From positions 9,863,001-9,927,000 of the forward strand of contig OX621234.1 in assembly GCA_951640165.1 (NCBI GenBank): a stretch of 64,000 nucleotides of DNA. Direction: 5' to 3'. Position 1 is the first letter of the stretch. Every line of letters starts with the position of its first letter. This stretch comes from Pseudoips prasinana (Eukaryota; Arthropoda; Insecta; Lepidoptera; Nolidae). The notes below the pieces were generated by a model. The model made no database searches, had not been told where the DNA came from, and was given only the letters and a program-made list of their open reading frames with translations. Positions 22,860-33,910 of the stretch are shown piece by piece. The translations under genes and the position numbers were made by a program.

Positions 22860-23365
22860 GAAAGCCGACCAAGTGCGAGTTGGACTCACCCATGAAGGTT
22901 TCCGTAGCAGCAAGTATTTCAGTTGATTAAATGAAAGGTAAATTGCGGTAATTTACGAAAAAAAACTACTTACTCGATCTCGTTCAAACTAATTTTCGGT
23001 GGAAGTTTGCATACATCATATTTTTTTTTTAGTTTTATCATTCTCTTATTTTAGAAGTTACAGGGGGGGGGGGGGAGGGGCACTCATTTTACCACTTTAG
23101 AAGTCTCTCTCGCGCAAACTGTTCAGTTTAGAAAAAAGTGATATTGGAAACCTCAATATCATTTTTGAAGACCAATCCATGGATACCCCACAGGTATGGG
23201 TACGGTGAAAAAGATTTTTTTTAAATTCTGTTCTATGTATGGGGAAACCCCAAAATTATTGTTTTTTTTTCTAATTTTTGTGTAAAAATCTTAATGCGGT
23301 TCACAGTATACATCTACCTACTTACCAAGTTTCAACGGTATAGGTCTGTTGGTGGGTAGTTGGGT
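22860..23365 (+). repeat. Family E repeat, copy 1
   Basis: GCCGACCAAGTGCGAGTTGG, TTTTAGTTTTATCATTCTC, a poly-G tract (about 23064-23080), CACTCATTTTACCACTTTAG, CCAAAATTATTG and GCGGTTCACAGTATACATC. The later part matches 62098-62507. Abundant in Lepidoptera to my memory; class unknown. Confidence 0.7.
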
Positions 23366-23392
23366 GGGACCAAAACGTTACAACTCCTGCCT

Positions 23393-23705
23393 TTTCCAGT
23401 TTCAAAATTAGTCCTAACAGTATGAAGAAAGTACCAGGATAACAGCAACTTGCACGAGTAGTACTCTACTTTCATTTCCTTTAATTATTCTTAGTGAATA
23501 CGGGCGTCATTTATGGGTGGGCCAAGTAACAATCCCGCCCTTTCCAACGTCGAATTAGTCCTAGCAGTCTGTGTAGAGTACCAGGATAACAACAACGTGT
23601 AGGAGGTTTAATCTACTTTGATTTGCTTCAGTTCCTCTTAGTGAGGAAGGGCGTCATTTATGGGTGGGTTAAGAAACAATACCGCCCTTTCTACCATCAA
23701 AATTA
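23393..23705 (+). repeat. Tandem repeat, period 147 bp, about two units
   Basis: GGGCGTCATTTATGGGTGGG occurs at 23502 and 23649, and AATTAGTCCTA[AG]CAGT and AGTACCAGGATAACA recur at the same spacing. A single unit sits at 12421-12545. Confidence 0.75.
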
Positions 23706-23974
23706 TGCTATTTCTATATTACTATACTGTTATATGCTGTTTCTTAATATCGTTTAAAAAATTAATTCTTCAGATCTTTAAGTTTCGATTAATTGATTTG
23801 ATTCTAATGTATTTTTGTTTATTTTGTAATTAGCTTTAGGTACAGTAGCTTATAGCATGCGGATTTTTAACACTCTTATCAGTTTTGTATTGTGATTAGA
23901 AAATATATAATGCCGATACTTGGTATTCTCTTTAAAATAACGTCTAATTGTTTAAATGAATACCATCCTAGAAT

Positions 23975-24175
23975 CATCATTACAGCCGAAAGTAGTCCAC
24001 TGCTGGACAAGCCTCTGGGGGGATATGCCATAATCGCCACGCTTGGTAGACGGGTTAGCATCATTGTACTCAAAAGGATGCTGCTGCCCGTTCTCTGGTA
24101 GATATTCCCTCAAGCCAACTGCTATGCCACCCACAGGATGATATTCTGATATTTTTCGCCGTCACCACACAACCA
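23975..24175 (-). mobile_element. SINE-R insertion with target-site duplication
   Basis: On the minus strand it starts near GTGTGGTGACGGCG and ends with an RTE-like tail (CCAGCAGTGGACT...ATGATG). ATCCTAGAAT is repeated exactly at 23965-23974 and 24176-24185, giving a 10 bp target duplication. Confidence 0.75.
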
Positions 24176-24284
24176 ATCCTAGAATATCAATGGATATTCA
24201 GTGATCAGTGAGATATTGCAACTTTAGATACAAATTATGCGTTGCAATGATACGAGCTAGTTAATTTATTTGCTGATAAGAATT

Positions 24285-24366
24285 TTATTTATTTATATTA
24301 AAACTTTATGCACATGGAAGTACACAGGCGGACTTAATGCCGTAGGCATTCTCTACCAGTCAACCT
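24285..24366 (-). repeat. LINE 3' tail fragment
   Basis: The complement reads AAGGTTGACTGGTAGAGAAT, GGCATTAAGTCCGCC and an ATAAAGTTTTAATA tail; a plus-strand relative is at 57185-57290. Confidence 0.6.
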
Positions 24367-24461
24367 TGGGGTGATGCAGAGAAAAACAAGGTAGGTGCAC
24401 TTTAAAAAGGTCTTGTGTGGATTATCCTTGTAAAAAAATGTAATATGTATAATTACATACA

Positions 24462-26105
24462 ATACATTAAATGCTTTCAAGAGTATTAATATGAAAAACA
24501 CAAAGGATCTGTGGGGTCTATCTGTTAAGACTGTTTCATCAATTATTACTATAATCGCCCCACACATAGTTACTGTGTTCAATTGCTGTGTTGCATCAGG
24601 TGTGTTTCCTGACTTGATGAAGTATAGTAAAATCATTCCTTTGTTTAAAGCTGGTGATACTTCAGACCTTTCAAATTTTCGACCTGTTTCCGTGCTGCCC
24701 ATTCTTAGTAAAATATTTGACAAGCTTATGCGTAGCCAGCTGCTCAGACACTTTAATATACATAATTTACTACACCGGAAACAATTTGGATTCACAAAGG
24801 GTTGTTCAACTATAGATGCAGGGGTCAACTTATTAAAAAGTGTATTACAAGATGCATTAGGTAACTTTTGCGATTTGTCCAAAGCGTTCGATTGCGTTCA
24901 CTATGATACTCTGGTCAGAAAATTACACCACTACGGTATTAGGAACAAGGCTCTCGAATTTCTGACTTCTTACTTGGGCAATAGAATTCAGAAGGTCAAA
25001 ATAAATGGTAAAATATTTCCGGGATCTCCAGTGGTACTGGGCGTCCCACAGAGTTCAATTCTTGGCCCATTTTTGTTTTTAATTTATACAAATGACTTAC
25101 CTTACTATGAAGGGATTAGCATGAGATTGTGTTGTTTGCAGATGATACTTCCTTGACGTTCAAAATAAACCGACAATTAAGCAATTTTGACGATGTTAAT
25201 GATGCAATCTCTAAAGTTGCTCATTGGTTTAATGCCAAAAATCTTGTGCTTAATGATAAGAAAACTAAAGTTATAAAATTCACTACACCGAATGTGAAAC
25301 AGGCGACAACCAATGTACAGCTAGGAGCTAGGTTGGACCCTGTTGAATCAACTGTGTTCTTGGGTATCATATTGACTCAAAGCTACAATGGAGCCCACAA
25401 ATAGAAAAACTGTCCGGCAAATTAAGTTCTGCAGCATATGCAGTGAAAACTATTAGAAGGTGATGTTGACACAGCTAGAATGACTTATTTCAGTTCTTTT
25501 ATAGTGTAATATCCTATGGAATTCTTCTCTGGGGTAGCTCTGCTGACATTAACACCATATTTATATTGCAAAAAAGAGCTATCTAGAATCATGGCCCGAG
25601 AGTGTCCCTAAGAGAAAAGTTCAAAGAGGTTAACATTCTAACTGTACCATCTCAGTATATATATGAAAACTTACTAAATGTGCATAAAAATATCGATTTC
25701 TTCTGTAAAAGGAGCGATACACATAATGTAAATACTAGATATAAAAATAATCTCGTGTTGCATACTACCCGTCTCCACAAAATAATTAATTCTTTTATGG
25801 GGCAATGTATAAGATTCTATAACAAACTTCCCAATGATATTAGAGAATTGTCTACGAATAAGTTTAAAAAAAATATTAAAGCCAAATTGTGTAGGAATTT
25901 TGTAATATGCCCATATTACAAAATTTCTGATTATTTAAGTGATAAAAGTGCTTGGGATTGAGTTGTTCTGAGTCAACACACATGATTGTAATAAATCTTA
26001 AGTATGTTTTATTTTAAAAAAGGATTCCTACTGAGTTTTCTGTGTTTCTCAGTGTTTTCAGTGTTTCTCAGTGTTTCTCAGTGTTTTCAGTGTTTCTCAG
26101 GAGCT
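24462..26105 (+). pseudogene. CR1/Jockey-type LINE ORF2 (RT to C-terminus), 5'-truncated and broken
   Basis: Begins in frame at FKSINMKNTKDLWG, typical of the start of the RT domain. RT blocks follow: FRPVSVLPILSKIFD, QFGFTKG, FCDLSKAFD, GVPQSSILGPFLF (Q-S replaces the usual Q-G), and FADDTSL at about 25135. Frame changes occur near 25125 and 25400, and the C-terminal part resumes at 25602-25961, ending ...YYKISDYLSDKSAWD. About a dozen residues before FCDLSKAFD appear deleted. After the stop comes AAAGGATTCCTACTGAG and a short tandem tail (26037-26105). Related 3' scraps lie inside the TIR transposon copies. Confidence 0.83.
26037..26105 (+). repeat. LINE tail microsatellite
   Basis: Interspersed CAGTGTTTCT and CAGTGTTTT units at the 3' end of the preceding LINE; CR1-type elements often end in short tandem repeats generated during reverse transcription. 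Confidence 0.65.
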
Positions 26106-26599
26106 AGACAACAACTAGACTAACAAGACATCTATGATCCACACATATATATATTAAATATTGAAAAGCCTTTCCTTTCTTATAACGGCCGCACATTACG
26201 TAGCTTTATGAATGCTTTGCTTGCGTGGTGACCACATACAATTGTTTTCCATTCTTTTATTGGTTCTTAACCCATTTCAGTTACTGAATTTTATGACCAC
26301 CTTATGACCGGCGAGGCCATAGCACACATTTTCTGTACAAAATGTATTACAAAATTAATGTTGTCATAATGTTTTTTCGTTCATTTTCTTGTTGTTGCTC
26401 TAAATGATGTAAATAACCCAACTTATATATACATAGATATGTATGTTTTTAGAAATATATGGCGTTACCTATTTTATAATCAGATTGCAGCATGCATGTT
26501 AGCTGTCCTGCTCTGCAGGTGGTTGTATTAGATAGTCTTATCTCATATCACCAGAAAAGGCACATATTAGATAAGGTTATATCTGATTATTAATGCTTT
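26106..26599. other. No recognised feature
   Basis: AT-rich spacer between two LINEs; no gene-like frame. Confidence 0.4.
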
Positions 26600-26625
26600 A
26601 AGTTCAAACGTAACAAAAAAGTTTA

Positions 26626-26710
26626 AGTCCTTAGATGGGTGACCATCAAAGTGGTTCCGTAAACCGTAGGTTCACCGTCTAGGCACTCGGTTAGTCCATA
26701 GATGGGTAAC
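26626..26710 (+). promoter_or_regulatory. Duplicated 5S rRNA C-box-like motif upstream of LINE ORF2
   Basis: AGTCCTTAGATGGGTGACC (26626-26644) and GGTTAGTCCATAGATGGGTA (26689-26708, continuing AC) both resemble the conserved 3' control region of 5S rRNA genes, which contains GTTAGTACTTGGATGGGTGACC-like sequence. Each is followed by [AT]ATCAAAGTGGTT. The two copies are offset by 67 bases. Whether they bind TFIIIA or act as a promoter is inference; the upstream A-box part of 5S was not found. Confidence 0.45.
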
Positions 26711-26773
26711 TATCAAAGTGGTTTAATTTTGAGCGTCTCCGTGCTTAGGAAGAGATTAGAGAAGATAGATTGA

Positions 26774-29606
26774 GCTAATATTTCTGACGCGCATACTTGC
26801 ACCCCTGAAAATTGCATGAACATTTTAGGTAATACCGCTTCTGCTTTTACTTTCTTACATCTCAATATACGTAGCATAAACCGCAATTTTAATGGACTCC
26901 TGGTGCTACTCGAGCAAATTAATGTTGAGTGTGACATTATAATCCTATCCGAGTGTTGAATTTATAAGTCTCGTAATATACCGCAACTAAATGGTTATGA
27001 TGCCCACTATACTTTGAACGTATCAAGCCAAAATGAAGGAGTGGTATTATACTCAATAACTAAACTGAAATGTAAGGTATATGAACCAAATTTCATTGAT
27101 GGAAACTGCTTAGTATGCCAGATAGATATTTGCGTAGCTTTGATTGCATTATATCGAACTCCTTCACATAAAAATATAGATAACTTTCTAAATAGCCTAG
27201 ACAGCGTATTTCAAACGATTCCTCACTATCAATCTGTATGTCTCATGGGTGACATCAATATTAACATTTCTCCTACAAACAATGACAATATTTCCTCCCA
27301 GTACTTAGACCTCACAGCCTTTCATGGACTCTTACCTGCACACCAACTACCTACCCGCGGTAATTCATGTATTGACCATATAATGTTGAAAACTAAAAAT
27401 TCCTCGACTACTATTATCATAGAAAACTACACTACCGACCATAATCCAACTTTTATATGCTTAAAATCCCATTTACCTCGACAGAACCTGAACTCTTCTA
27501 TGTATAAAAAAACTAACTTTGACATGGTCATAAAAGATCTTAATGAATTGGATTTCTCCCCTATATACTTCTATAATACAGCACATGAGGCAGCTGAGTT
27601 CCTTGTCGACACTATTTCGAACACAATCGCCAAACATACCTCCGATATACATGTTTCTAGAAAAAAGAAAATTATACAACCCTGGATAACACCAGGTCTT
27701 TTAAAGTGTATACAAAATAGAGATAAAATGCATCTTAAACTGAAAAATAATCCGAATAACGTAACTCTAAAAGTCACCTACTTGCGATACCGAAATTATT
27801 GTAATGCTCTCCTAAATAAACTGAAAGCTGAACATGACTCCAGCACACTTAGATTGGCTGGCAACAATATGAAAGCTACTTGGGACGCTATCAAAAAGAT
27901 TACTAATATTTCGACAAATCGAAATCAATCAGCACTTTTCTAATGTTGGTAAAAATTTGGCTTCCAGACTTTCTGATCAACAGCCTAAAAACTTGGTCTC
28001 ATCTCGTAACCAACTTAGCATCTGTAATTCTCTGGTACTCTTAAATACAGATGAATCTGAAATACAATCGTTACTTATGAACTTAAGAAGTAATAGTGCT
28101 GCTGGTTGTGATAACATTCGTTCCAAAATTCTAAAAACATGTTGTATTAAATTAGTTCCTGTAATTACATATTTATGTAATTTAGCACTAACAAGGGGCG
28201 AGTTTCCTAAATGTTTTAAAAAAGCCATTGTTCATCCTGTTCACAAGGGAGGTGACCGAAGCAGTGTCAATAATTATAGACCAATTTCAGTACTGCCATC
28301 ACTGTCAAAAATTTTAGAAAATATTCTCAACAAAAGGCTAATATCGTTTTTAGATAAGTTTAATATTTTTAGTGACAATCAGTTTGGTTTTAGAAAAGGT
28401 ATTTCCACAGAAGATGCAGTGCTTGCCCTTACTTCCAAAATAACTAACCACTTAGATGCAAAACGTAAATGTCTAGGTATTTTTCTGGATCTTTCGAAGG
28501 CCTTTGACACTGTTTCTATTCCCATCCTTGTGAACAAGCTTGAACAAATTGGAGTTCGTGGTGATCAACTCAAAATATATAAGGACTATTTAAAAAACAG
28601 GACTCAAAGTATTAAAATAGGATGTCATACGAGTGATTACATAGAATTAAATTATGGAGTGCCCCAAGGATCAATCCTGGGCCCAACCCTATTCTTAATT
28701 TACATTAATGAGCTCTGTAAATTAAATATTCGAAATTGCAACATTTATACATATGCCGATGACACCGCGCTCATAGTAAGTGGAAATAATTTTACGGAGT
28801 TGCAGTCAAATGCAGAAAATGCTCTCAGACTTATTATGTCATGGCTAACCAATAATAAGCTTACACTCAATGTAGCCAAGTCCCAGTTTGTTCCATTCTC
28901 TTTAAAAAAAAGATCTCTTCCATATCATGAAAATTTAGTATTACGAGCTCATACGTGTACACCGCCACAAATCTGCAATTGTTTAGCTATGAAAAGAGTC
29001 CAGAATGTCAAATACCTGGGAATACACATAGATGAGGTACTGTCTTGGGTTCCACATATAAATACTCTGACATCGCGTATTCGGAAGCTCATTTTCATCT
29101 TTAAGAAATTAAATAAATGCGGAGACATAAACACTTTAAGAATAGTCTATTTCTCTTTGTGCCAATCCTTAATTACCTACTGTATTTGTGCCTGGGGCGG
29201 ATGTGGTAAAACCTTACTTATAAAGCTGGAAAGGGCTCAAAGAGCAGTTTTGAAGGTTATGACTGGCAAACCACGTAGATACGCAACTCATACGCTTTAC
29301 TCCGAATGTAAGGTCTTAGGGATTAGGAAACTTTATATTCTCCGATCGGTCTTACGCCTGCATCATTCCCAACTTCCCACTTTAAACCGTCTTATCGGCA
29401 AACGTAGCTCAAGAAACATATTTCGCGGGCTGAAATGTAATACAACTTTTAGTAAACGGCAATTTGATGCAGTCAGTATAAAATTATACAACTATATGCA
29501 CCAAAAAATAAAACTTGATGACCTAAATCAATTTAAATGCAAAAAAGCTGTCAGAAACTGGCTTATGAACTGCAGCTATAATGAATCAGAGCAACTGCTG
29601 ACTTAA
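26774..29606 (+). pseudogene. LINE ORF2: endonuclease plus reverse transcriptase, one stop and one frameshift
   Basis: First ATG in frame is 26816; a stop at 26771 limits the frame. The endonuclease starts FTFLHLNIRSINRN and has LMGDININI (about 27244) and TDHNPTF (about 27436). A TGA at 26957-26959 replaces the Trp expected after LSEC. Near 27925-27940 a one-base shift moves the frame; homology goes on as INQHFSNVGKNLASRL. The RT has FLDLSKAFD (28481-28508), GVPQGSILGP (from 28656) and the catalytic YADD (about 28752-28766), with an intact C-terminal region to TAA at 29606. The RT half (549 residues) is uninterrupted, so the copy is young but not functional as it stands. Confidence 0.88.
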
Positions 29607-29980
29607 TTTCAGTTGTATTACCTACTGACACGCGCGCGCACACTTACACTTACATTACACACGCGCGCACCGCACAAACACTCACTTACTCACACATTAA
29701 CTCGTTAGTAATGGTATCGTCATTTTACTGCTATTTTAAGTTTTTTTTTTTCATATATTCATATTGTAATTTTTTGTAATAATTTTTCTCTTTTTAAACT
29801 TTTTGTAAATTCTTTTATTTTGTATGTATTAAGTTTTACCTATTTTAATTAATTAATTAAGTACGTTAAGGAGAGTGCCCTGATTCCCAAGATACAAGTT
29901 TACTTAGTTTGGGAATCAGGAACTACAACTTTTAAAATGATTTGTTATGTGTGAAAATAAACAATTTTTTTTTTTTTTTT

Positions 29981-30374
29981 AATGGTCTACCGGGACCGTG
30001 AACAACTCCTATGAACATTTTTTTTATGAAAAGATAAGTATTTTTTTTGCTATTGTTCACGCAATTTTATTTTTATTATAAAGAACTTCCGTGGCCCTTA
30101 AGAAACATTTCCGGATTGGTCGAGCTATTCTCGAGTTACTCGCTTATCAACATTCATTTTTATATAATGTATATAAACAGAAGATAATGAATAAGTAGAT
30201 AGTGTAATGTTTAAAATTAATCTCATTCTTCTCAAGAGTTTAACTTGTAATATTACGAACAAATTAGGGAATAGTAAAATAATTTAATTATATCACAGAT
30301 GATTTACTTGAGTAATAATAAGTCAGGAAATGCTACGCTAGAACGTTATGACTCGGAAGGCATCTATTAAATGT
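29981..30374. other. No recognised feature
   Basis: AT-rich; nothing supported. Confidence 0.4.
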
Positions 30375-30570
30375 GGGCTGTCCTCACGTTCCGAACATAA
30401 CCTAGGACTAGACTGTAAGTGCTAACTACTGCGCAGCCTCCGTTTGCACCTGTGTTACGATGCAATCTGCTATTCGAGAATAACTTCTATAGCTCTATGA
30501 TCTCCTGGTTCATTGAATGCAGAAAAATTGCGTTGCGCAGCGGAGCTTTAAACTGCAGCCTGCAAGCGGT
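30375..30570 (+). repeat. Family C repeat, copy 2
   Basis: CTACTGCGCAGCCTCCGTTT, AACTTCTATAGCTCTATGA, TCTCCTGGTTCATTGAATGC and GCGGAGCTTTAAACTGC in family C order; more diverged than copies 1 and 3. Confidence 0.6.
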
Positions 30571-30959
30571 GCACCTGAGGTACCAAATGCATTTGAGAAT
30601 ATTTGCGACATTATTTGTTATGCTGGATGTTTTGCCCTTGTTCACGATCTTATTTGATGATAAGTGAAGATGTGGTCGAAGGTGGACCGCGCGTACCCAT
30701 AAGGTGCCAGTTCACTCTAGAATTGAATAAACCCATCATAATTATTTAAATAACAGTTGTAAAAAATAATTCCCATATTTACGTATTTAGGAATATATAA
30801 AAAGTTTATCAGTTGTCCGGCTACCATAACCATTTCGGACACCGGGACCATTTCGGACTCGCACAGATAACAATTAAGGACTTCTGTTTGTGTACCTTAC
30901 ATATTTTATTATTATTATCTGTGTCAGTTTACTGAATAAATGTATTTTCTTTCTTTCTT

Positions 30960-31190
30960 TTTGAAGTTATACTTCTTTTGGCGCGATGGAGAAAAATGAT
31001 GAGAGTGAATTTTTACGATGCGCGCGCACACCGACACCAAAAAATTTAACAGCATGAAGTTAGTTCTAGGTGGTATGAGAGTGAATTTTTACGATGCGCG
31101 CGCATCGTAAAAATAACAGCATGACGTTAGTTCTAGGTGGTATGAAAATTGATAACTATGTTCAAGTTGTATATTAAGAAGTATAACTTC
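30960..31190. mobile_element. Putative MITE with internal duplication and 30 bp palindrome
   Basis: TTGAAGTTATACTTCTT near 30960 is mirrored by AAGAAGTATAACTTCTA near 31170. Inside, GAGAGTGAATTTTTACGATG...TTAGTTCTAGGTGGTATGA occurs twice, offset by about 67 bases. The second copy contains a perfect palindrome at 31085-31114 centred on GCGCGC. Confidence 0.6.
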
Positions 31191-31334
31191 TAACGCGTGT
31201 ACATAAGTACACACAAGTTTTTTTTGTCTTTATAAAATAGTTAGGCCTGCCTGAATACTAATATTTCATAGAATATAAATACTTACTGTTATGTTATTCA
31301 ATAGGATCTTTTCATAAACCTATTACTTATTTAA

Positions 31335-31600
31335 ATAGTCAGTGACGTGTGGCTGAACGCATAGAAAATCGACACCCCATCACATCCCGTGGTCGGGGGC
31401 ATCTAATTCGATCCGAAGGAATATTTCTCAGGTAACGGGCAGCAGCGTCTCCGTGTACTATGACCATCAAACTGCGATCGCCAAACCGTCAGCCAAACGT
31501 GGCAATTATAGTATGAAACGATGGACACAACTCCTTTGTCGAAATCTTTTGGAGAAGACTTTGTTCAGCAGTGGACTTAACTCGGCTGACATGATGATCA
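31335..31600 (+). repeat. SINE-R copy, diverged
   Basis: CATCACATCCCGTGG, CAAACTGCGATCGCCAAACC, TTGTTCAGCAGTGGACTTAA and CGGCTGACATGATGATCAT in the same order as 42341-42584; the 5' end is unclear and no duplication was found. Confidence 0.6.
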
Positions 31601-32190
31601 TAAAGTAGTATGTTAACAACAAAAAGGAAAAATTATTGAAGTCAATAACGAATCCGTATAGTTTAGCCATATCTGTCCGTGAGCTGTAATTTTGCATATA
31701 AGTAACGCTAACAAAAAATAAAATTATGGTTATTTCTGTAACTATGAAGAGGTGAAGTTTATTTCCCACCTATTGTTTATGATATTGTTTGATAGATCAT
31801 AAGAAACATATGTACACATATATGACGGCGTTTACGTCAAACGTCAGGTTGACAGGACTGTCAATGTCAACCTAGTGAAGCGTCATTGTGGATGGTAGTG
31901 TGGGCGGCCATCTTGATGTCACTTTTGAACGAGACGGCGCCCGCGCACCACGCTTGTGACGAATCGCTGAGAATCTTCGCCATCACGATATTTTAAGATT
32001 TCATTTGATTGATTTTACATTGTAGTAATCACTAAACATCTAATTAAATCGTGATTCTTGTGAATTACGTTGATTGTGATTTGAAGTAATTTATTTCTGT
32101 TCCGCCCTCACCTACCCATGAAATTATAAGAGGATGAGTTGTGGTGAAGAGCCTGCAAGCCGTCCTGCCTCCACATATACATAGACTCAC
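31601..32190. other. No gene; one GC-richer patch
   Basis: 31820-31990 is GC-richer with GGCGGCCATCTTG and tandem TGTCAATGTCAACC-like sequence; it looks like part of another dispersed repeat but I could not pair it within the window. Confidence 0.35.
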
Positions 32191-32199
32191 GCCTGTTTC

Positions 32200-32760
32200 C
32201 CAGAGGGGTAGGCGGAAACAACGGATTTCCATTTGTCACGATCTTTGCACACCTCCCTTGCCTCGTGTACAGTTATGCCATTCTTCATACATGCTCGCTG
32301 GTTTAGTGTACTTCTGACCTGCCTTTCTTGAGATCGTCTCCGATTTGGTCATAGAATGTTCTACGAGGTCTTCCCCTTCCCGGGAACATGTGTGTGCCAG
32401 GTATACTTTTTTGTCAATATTCTTTCATTCATCCTCGCTAAACGCTCAAACCATCTCAGCATACCTTTTTTATCTTTGTGACTACATCCTCTTTCACATC
32501 AGACTGCTCTCTTACATCATTATTTCGTATTCTGTCCCTCAAAGTCACACTACACATACTTCTCAGAGCTCTCATTTCCACAGCATTTATTCTACTTTCA
32601 GTCTTTTTCTGCCATAACCAACTTTCACTTCCATATATTAAAGTTGGCACTAACACTCCATCGTGAAAGGCCAGTCGAGCTTTTTTCGAGACTTGCTGAC
32701 TACTCATAAAGGCGTGTAGTGCCCCAATCACTCTTTTCGCCACATTTACTCTTCTATCCT
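32200..32760 (-). pseudogene. RTE-type RT C-terminal fragment
   Basis: Minus strand: KRVIGALHAFMSSQQVSKKA, then VLVPTLIYGSESWLWQKKTE and INAVEMRALRSMC, the region after the RT core of RTE-like LINEs. It runs through LRDRIRNNDVREQS and then, in other frames, MLRWFERLARMNE and FPGRGRPRRTF toward the C-terminus near 32200. The 95-codon frame 32743-32456 is intact; frames shift after that. The core motifs are absent, so it is a dead fragment. It is a different segment of the protein from the RTE piece at 20955-21560. Confidence 0.8.
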
Positions 32761-33470
32761 AGTGACTTACCTGATTTCATACTTTTGATATGTTTCACAA
32801 TCCCATCCATACCAATTTCACCTTTACATTTGTTGTTATCTAGCTGGTGAACTACGTTCACTCACTGTTACACCTCTTTCATACAAACTTTCAAAATACT
32901 ACTTTTAACGTTATAACAGGCATTCTTCCCCTTTCACTTTATTTCCATCTTGGTCTCGTATGGAGTTTAGTTCTGAGGTTTGAGTTATCCCTCTTACTGA
33001 TCTATGGATTTCGAATTTATTTGGAAGATAATGTTTAAAATGTACCAATATTCACACGACACGTGTAGTATACTATATGGAAACCACGCGTAAGGTGGAG
33101 GTTAAATTTGAGTTGACGCATGCGTCGTGATGACTAAACCACATGTACCCCACAAATAATAACTACCGTTCACTTTATGTGCTCCTAGTACTTTACTTCA
33201 CAACCACGCAAGAAGGAGATCAAGAAGATTTCCATGCCGTGCTCACCCAAATTAATATAAACAAAATAATGAAAAGAGTGTATGTAGGTCATCTATTTTA
33301 TTCATAACATTTACAGTCTGCCTAGGTAGCTTTCACTGTTTCTCCGGCAATGAGGCAACGAAAGGATCAAGCCGTATAGCAAAGTGGGCCTATTCCTACT
33401 ATTGTTCTAATAAATGTTCTTAGACGCTAAATCTTTTGAATTACCCACAATTACAAACATTGACACGCTT
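32761..33470. other. No recognised gene
   Basis: 32761-32900 may continue the RTE-like region. The rest is AT-rich; GACGCATGCGTCGTG near 33115 is a short palindrome. Confidence 0.4.
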
Positions 33471-33473
33471 ATG

Positions 33474-33710
33474 ATCTTATAATAATATCGTGGGACATTA
33501 TTAACACACGGCCATCTGATCCCAAACTAAGCAGACCTTGTACTATGGAAACCAGATAACTGATAGACTACTTTTCTTTTGTAAATACAAACTTATATAG
33601 ATAATTACACCCAGGACTCAGGATAAACAGACATGTTCATGAACACAAATTTATGTCCGGGGTGGGAATCGAACCCACGACCTCCGGCGTGAAAAATAAG
33701 CGTTAATATT
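33474..33710 (-). mobile_element. SINE-1, near full-length copy on minus strand
   Basis: The complement reads (head) GGAGGTCGTGGGTTCGATTC, a strong B-box, CCACCCCGGACATAAATTTG, GTTCATGAACATGTCTG, ATTATCTATATAAGTTTGT, GTCTGCTTAGTTTGGGATC and the TAATGTCCCACGATATTAT tail. This is the best-preserved B-box of the family here. Confidence 0.75.
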
Positions 33711-33779
33711 GTATTTGCGCAAAGCAGTGCAGTCAGTAGATAGATAGATACCTTGCGCTACTAGTACCATCTCGAAGAG

Positions 33780-33910
33780 TACCATAGTAAAGTTTGAGCA
33801 ATAGCGCGACTGAGTACTAGGAGCATATGATCAAACAAGAGTAACTTTCAGTATCATTGCCACCCAACTCATTCCCATCATTTGGTCGGATGGGGTGGCC
33901 ATGAGAGTTA
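33780..33910 (+). repeat. Family A module
   Basis: TTTGAGCAATAGCGCGACTG, AGTACTAGGAGCATATGATC, AAACAAGAGTAACTTTC and a GGATGGGGTGGCC end. Confidence 0.6.

Larger units (their letters stand above)
26600..29980 (+). mobile_element. CR1/Jockey-type LINE, second plus-strand copy, no ORF1
   Basis: A 5' region with a duplicated 5S-like box (26626-26710) leads into endonuclease/RT ORF2 (26771-29606). A 3' UTR with an ACGCGCGC-rich patch (29629-29670) and AATAAACAA ends in a run of 16 T (29965-29980). No gag-like ORF1 was found upstream, so the copy is ORF1-less or 5'-rearranged. Confidence 0.75.

Noticed and set aside
24334..24882. Minus-strand frame of 182 codons
   Set aside because: Antisense to the LINE RT whose motifs are on the plus strand.
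26037..26105. Telomere-like repeat
   Set aside because: Units are not the insect TTAGG repeat; position at a LINE end explains them.
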